A stretch of DNA of 33,354 nucleotides. Source: Cruorifilaria tuberocauda (Eukaryota > Nematoda > Chromadorea > Rhabditida > Onchocercidae). The number at the start of each line of letters is the position of its first letter. Positions within the stretch are counted from its first letter, which is position 1. This document shows, piece by piece, positions 33,289-33,354 of this stretch. The notes under the pieces were generated by a model. It had not been told where the DNA came from. It saw only the letters and a list, made by a program, of their open reading frames with translations, and ran no database searches. A program made the translations under genes and the position numbers. The DNA lies in NCBI GenBank assembly GCA_013365365.1, contig JABVXU010000590.1, positions 1-33,354 on the forward strand, in the 5' to 3' direction.

Positions 33289-33354
33289 TTAGCATCTATC
33301 ATAAACAATATTTTTAAGGATATCAGGAGTGAGATCAGGACATTCATCCATTTC
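33289..33354 (-). CDS. Probable last coding exon of a convergent gene, cut by the window edge
   Basis: Reading leftwards from the window end on the - strand, 21 codons stay open and end in TAA (33289-33291): EMDECPDLTPDILKNIVYD followed by RC. The composition (Asp, Glu, Pro, Cys, balanced hydrophobics) looks coded rather than AT-driven, and paired AATAAA signals follow at a suitable distance. I do not recognise the family. With only 66 bases available, chance cannot be excluded. Confidence 0.4.
   Translation of the reverse strand, partial: EMDECPDLTPDILKNIVYDRC

Noticed and set aside
1..33354. Prokaryotic-type systems (CRISPR, toxin-antitoxin, phage, Wolbachia insert) and rRNA or tRNA genes
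   Set aside because: No ribosome-binding-site-led ORF clusters, regular spacer arrays or recognisable cloverleaf sequences were seen; the coding signal is all spliced and eukaryotic.

Overview
The window looks like nuclear DNA of a nematode, most probably a filarial or related spirurid worm. The reasons are strongly AT-rich sequence, genes cut into many short exons by introns of about 70 to 900 bases, and nematode-style splice acceptors (T-rich tract followed by TTTCAG or TTTTAG). Protein similarity to animal families places it in Metazoa; the narrower placement is inference. I see no bacterial operons, CRISPR arrays, rRNA genes or tRNA genes.

Layout, left to right. (1) 1-942: AT-rich DNA with a degenerate repeat. 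(2) 943-3644, + strand: five exons of a small multi-pass membrane protein of at least 215 residues whose first exon lies upstream or outside the window; its introns hold a foldback (MITE-like) element and two tandem-repeat patches. (3) 3645-5965: intergenic DNA holding a CT tract, an E-box/CRE-like cluster and short repeats, presumably including the promoter of the next gene. (4) 5966-30832, + strand: one very large gene that fills three quarters of the window. I rebuilt it as 65 exons joined by 64 GT-AG introns, with every junction in phase, giving an 8,862-base coding sequence and a 2,953-residue protein. It is a complete member of the USP9X / fat facets (FAF) family of ubiquitin-specific proteases: disordered N-terminus, long alpha-helical solenoid, a ubiquitin-like fold, a USP catalytic domain with intact Cys and His boxes and a zinc ribbon, a second helical solenoid, and an acidic/serine-rich tail with two PPxY motifs. 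(5) 30833-33288: 3' UTR and intergenic DNA with two clear hairpins. (6) 33289-33354, - strand: probable last coding exon of a convergent gene that continues past the window edge.

The two + strand genes are 2.3 kb apart, too far for a typical nematode operon, and nothing links them functionally. I found no sign of a wholly new biological system. The points most worth checking are the paired C-terminal PPxY motifs of the deubiquitinase, several frame-preserving alternative splice sites (one a coupled donor/acceptor choice), the four-helix orphan membrane protein, and the foldback element.
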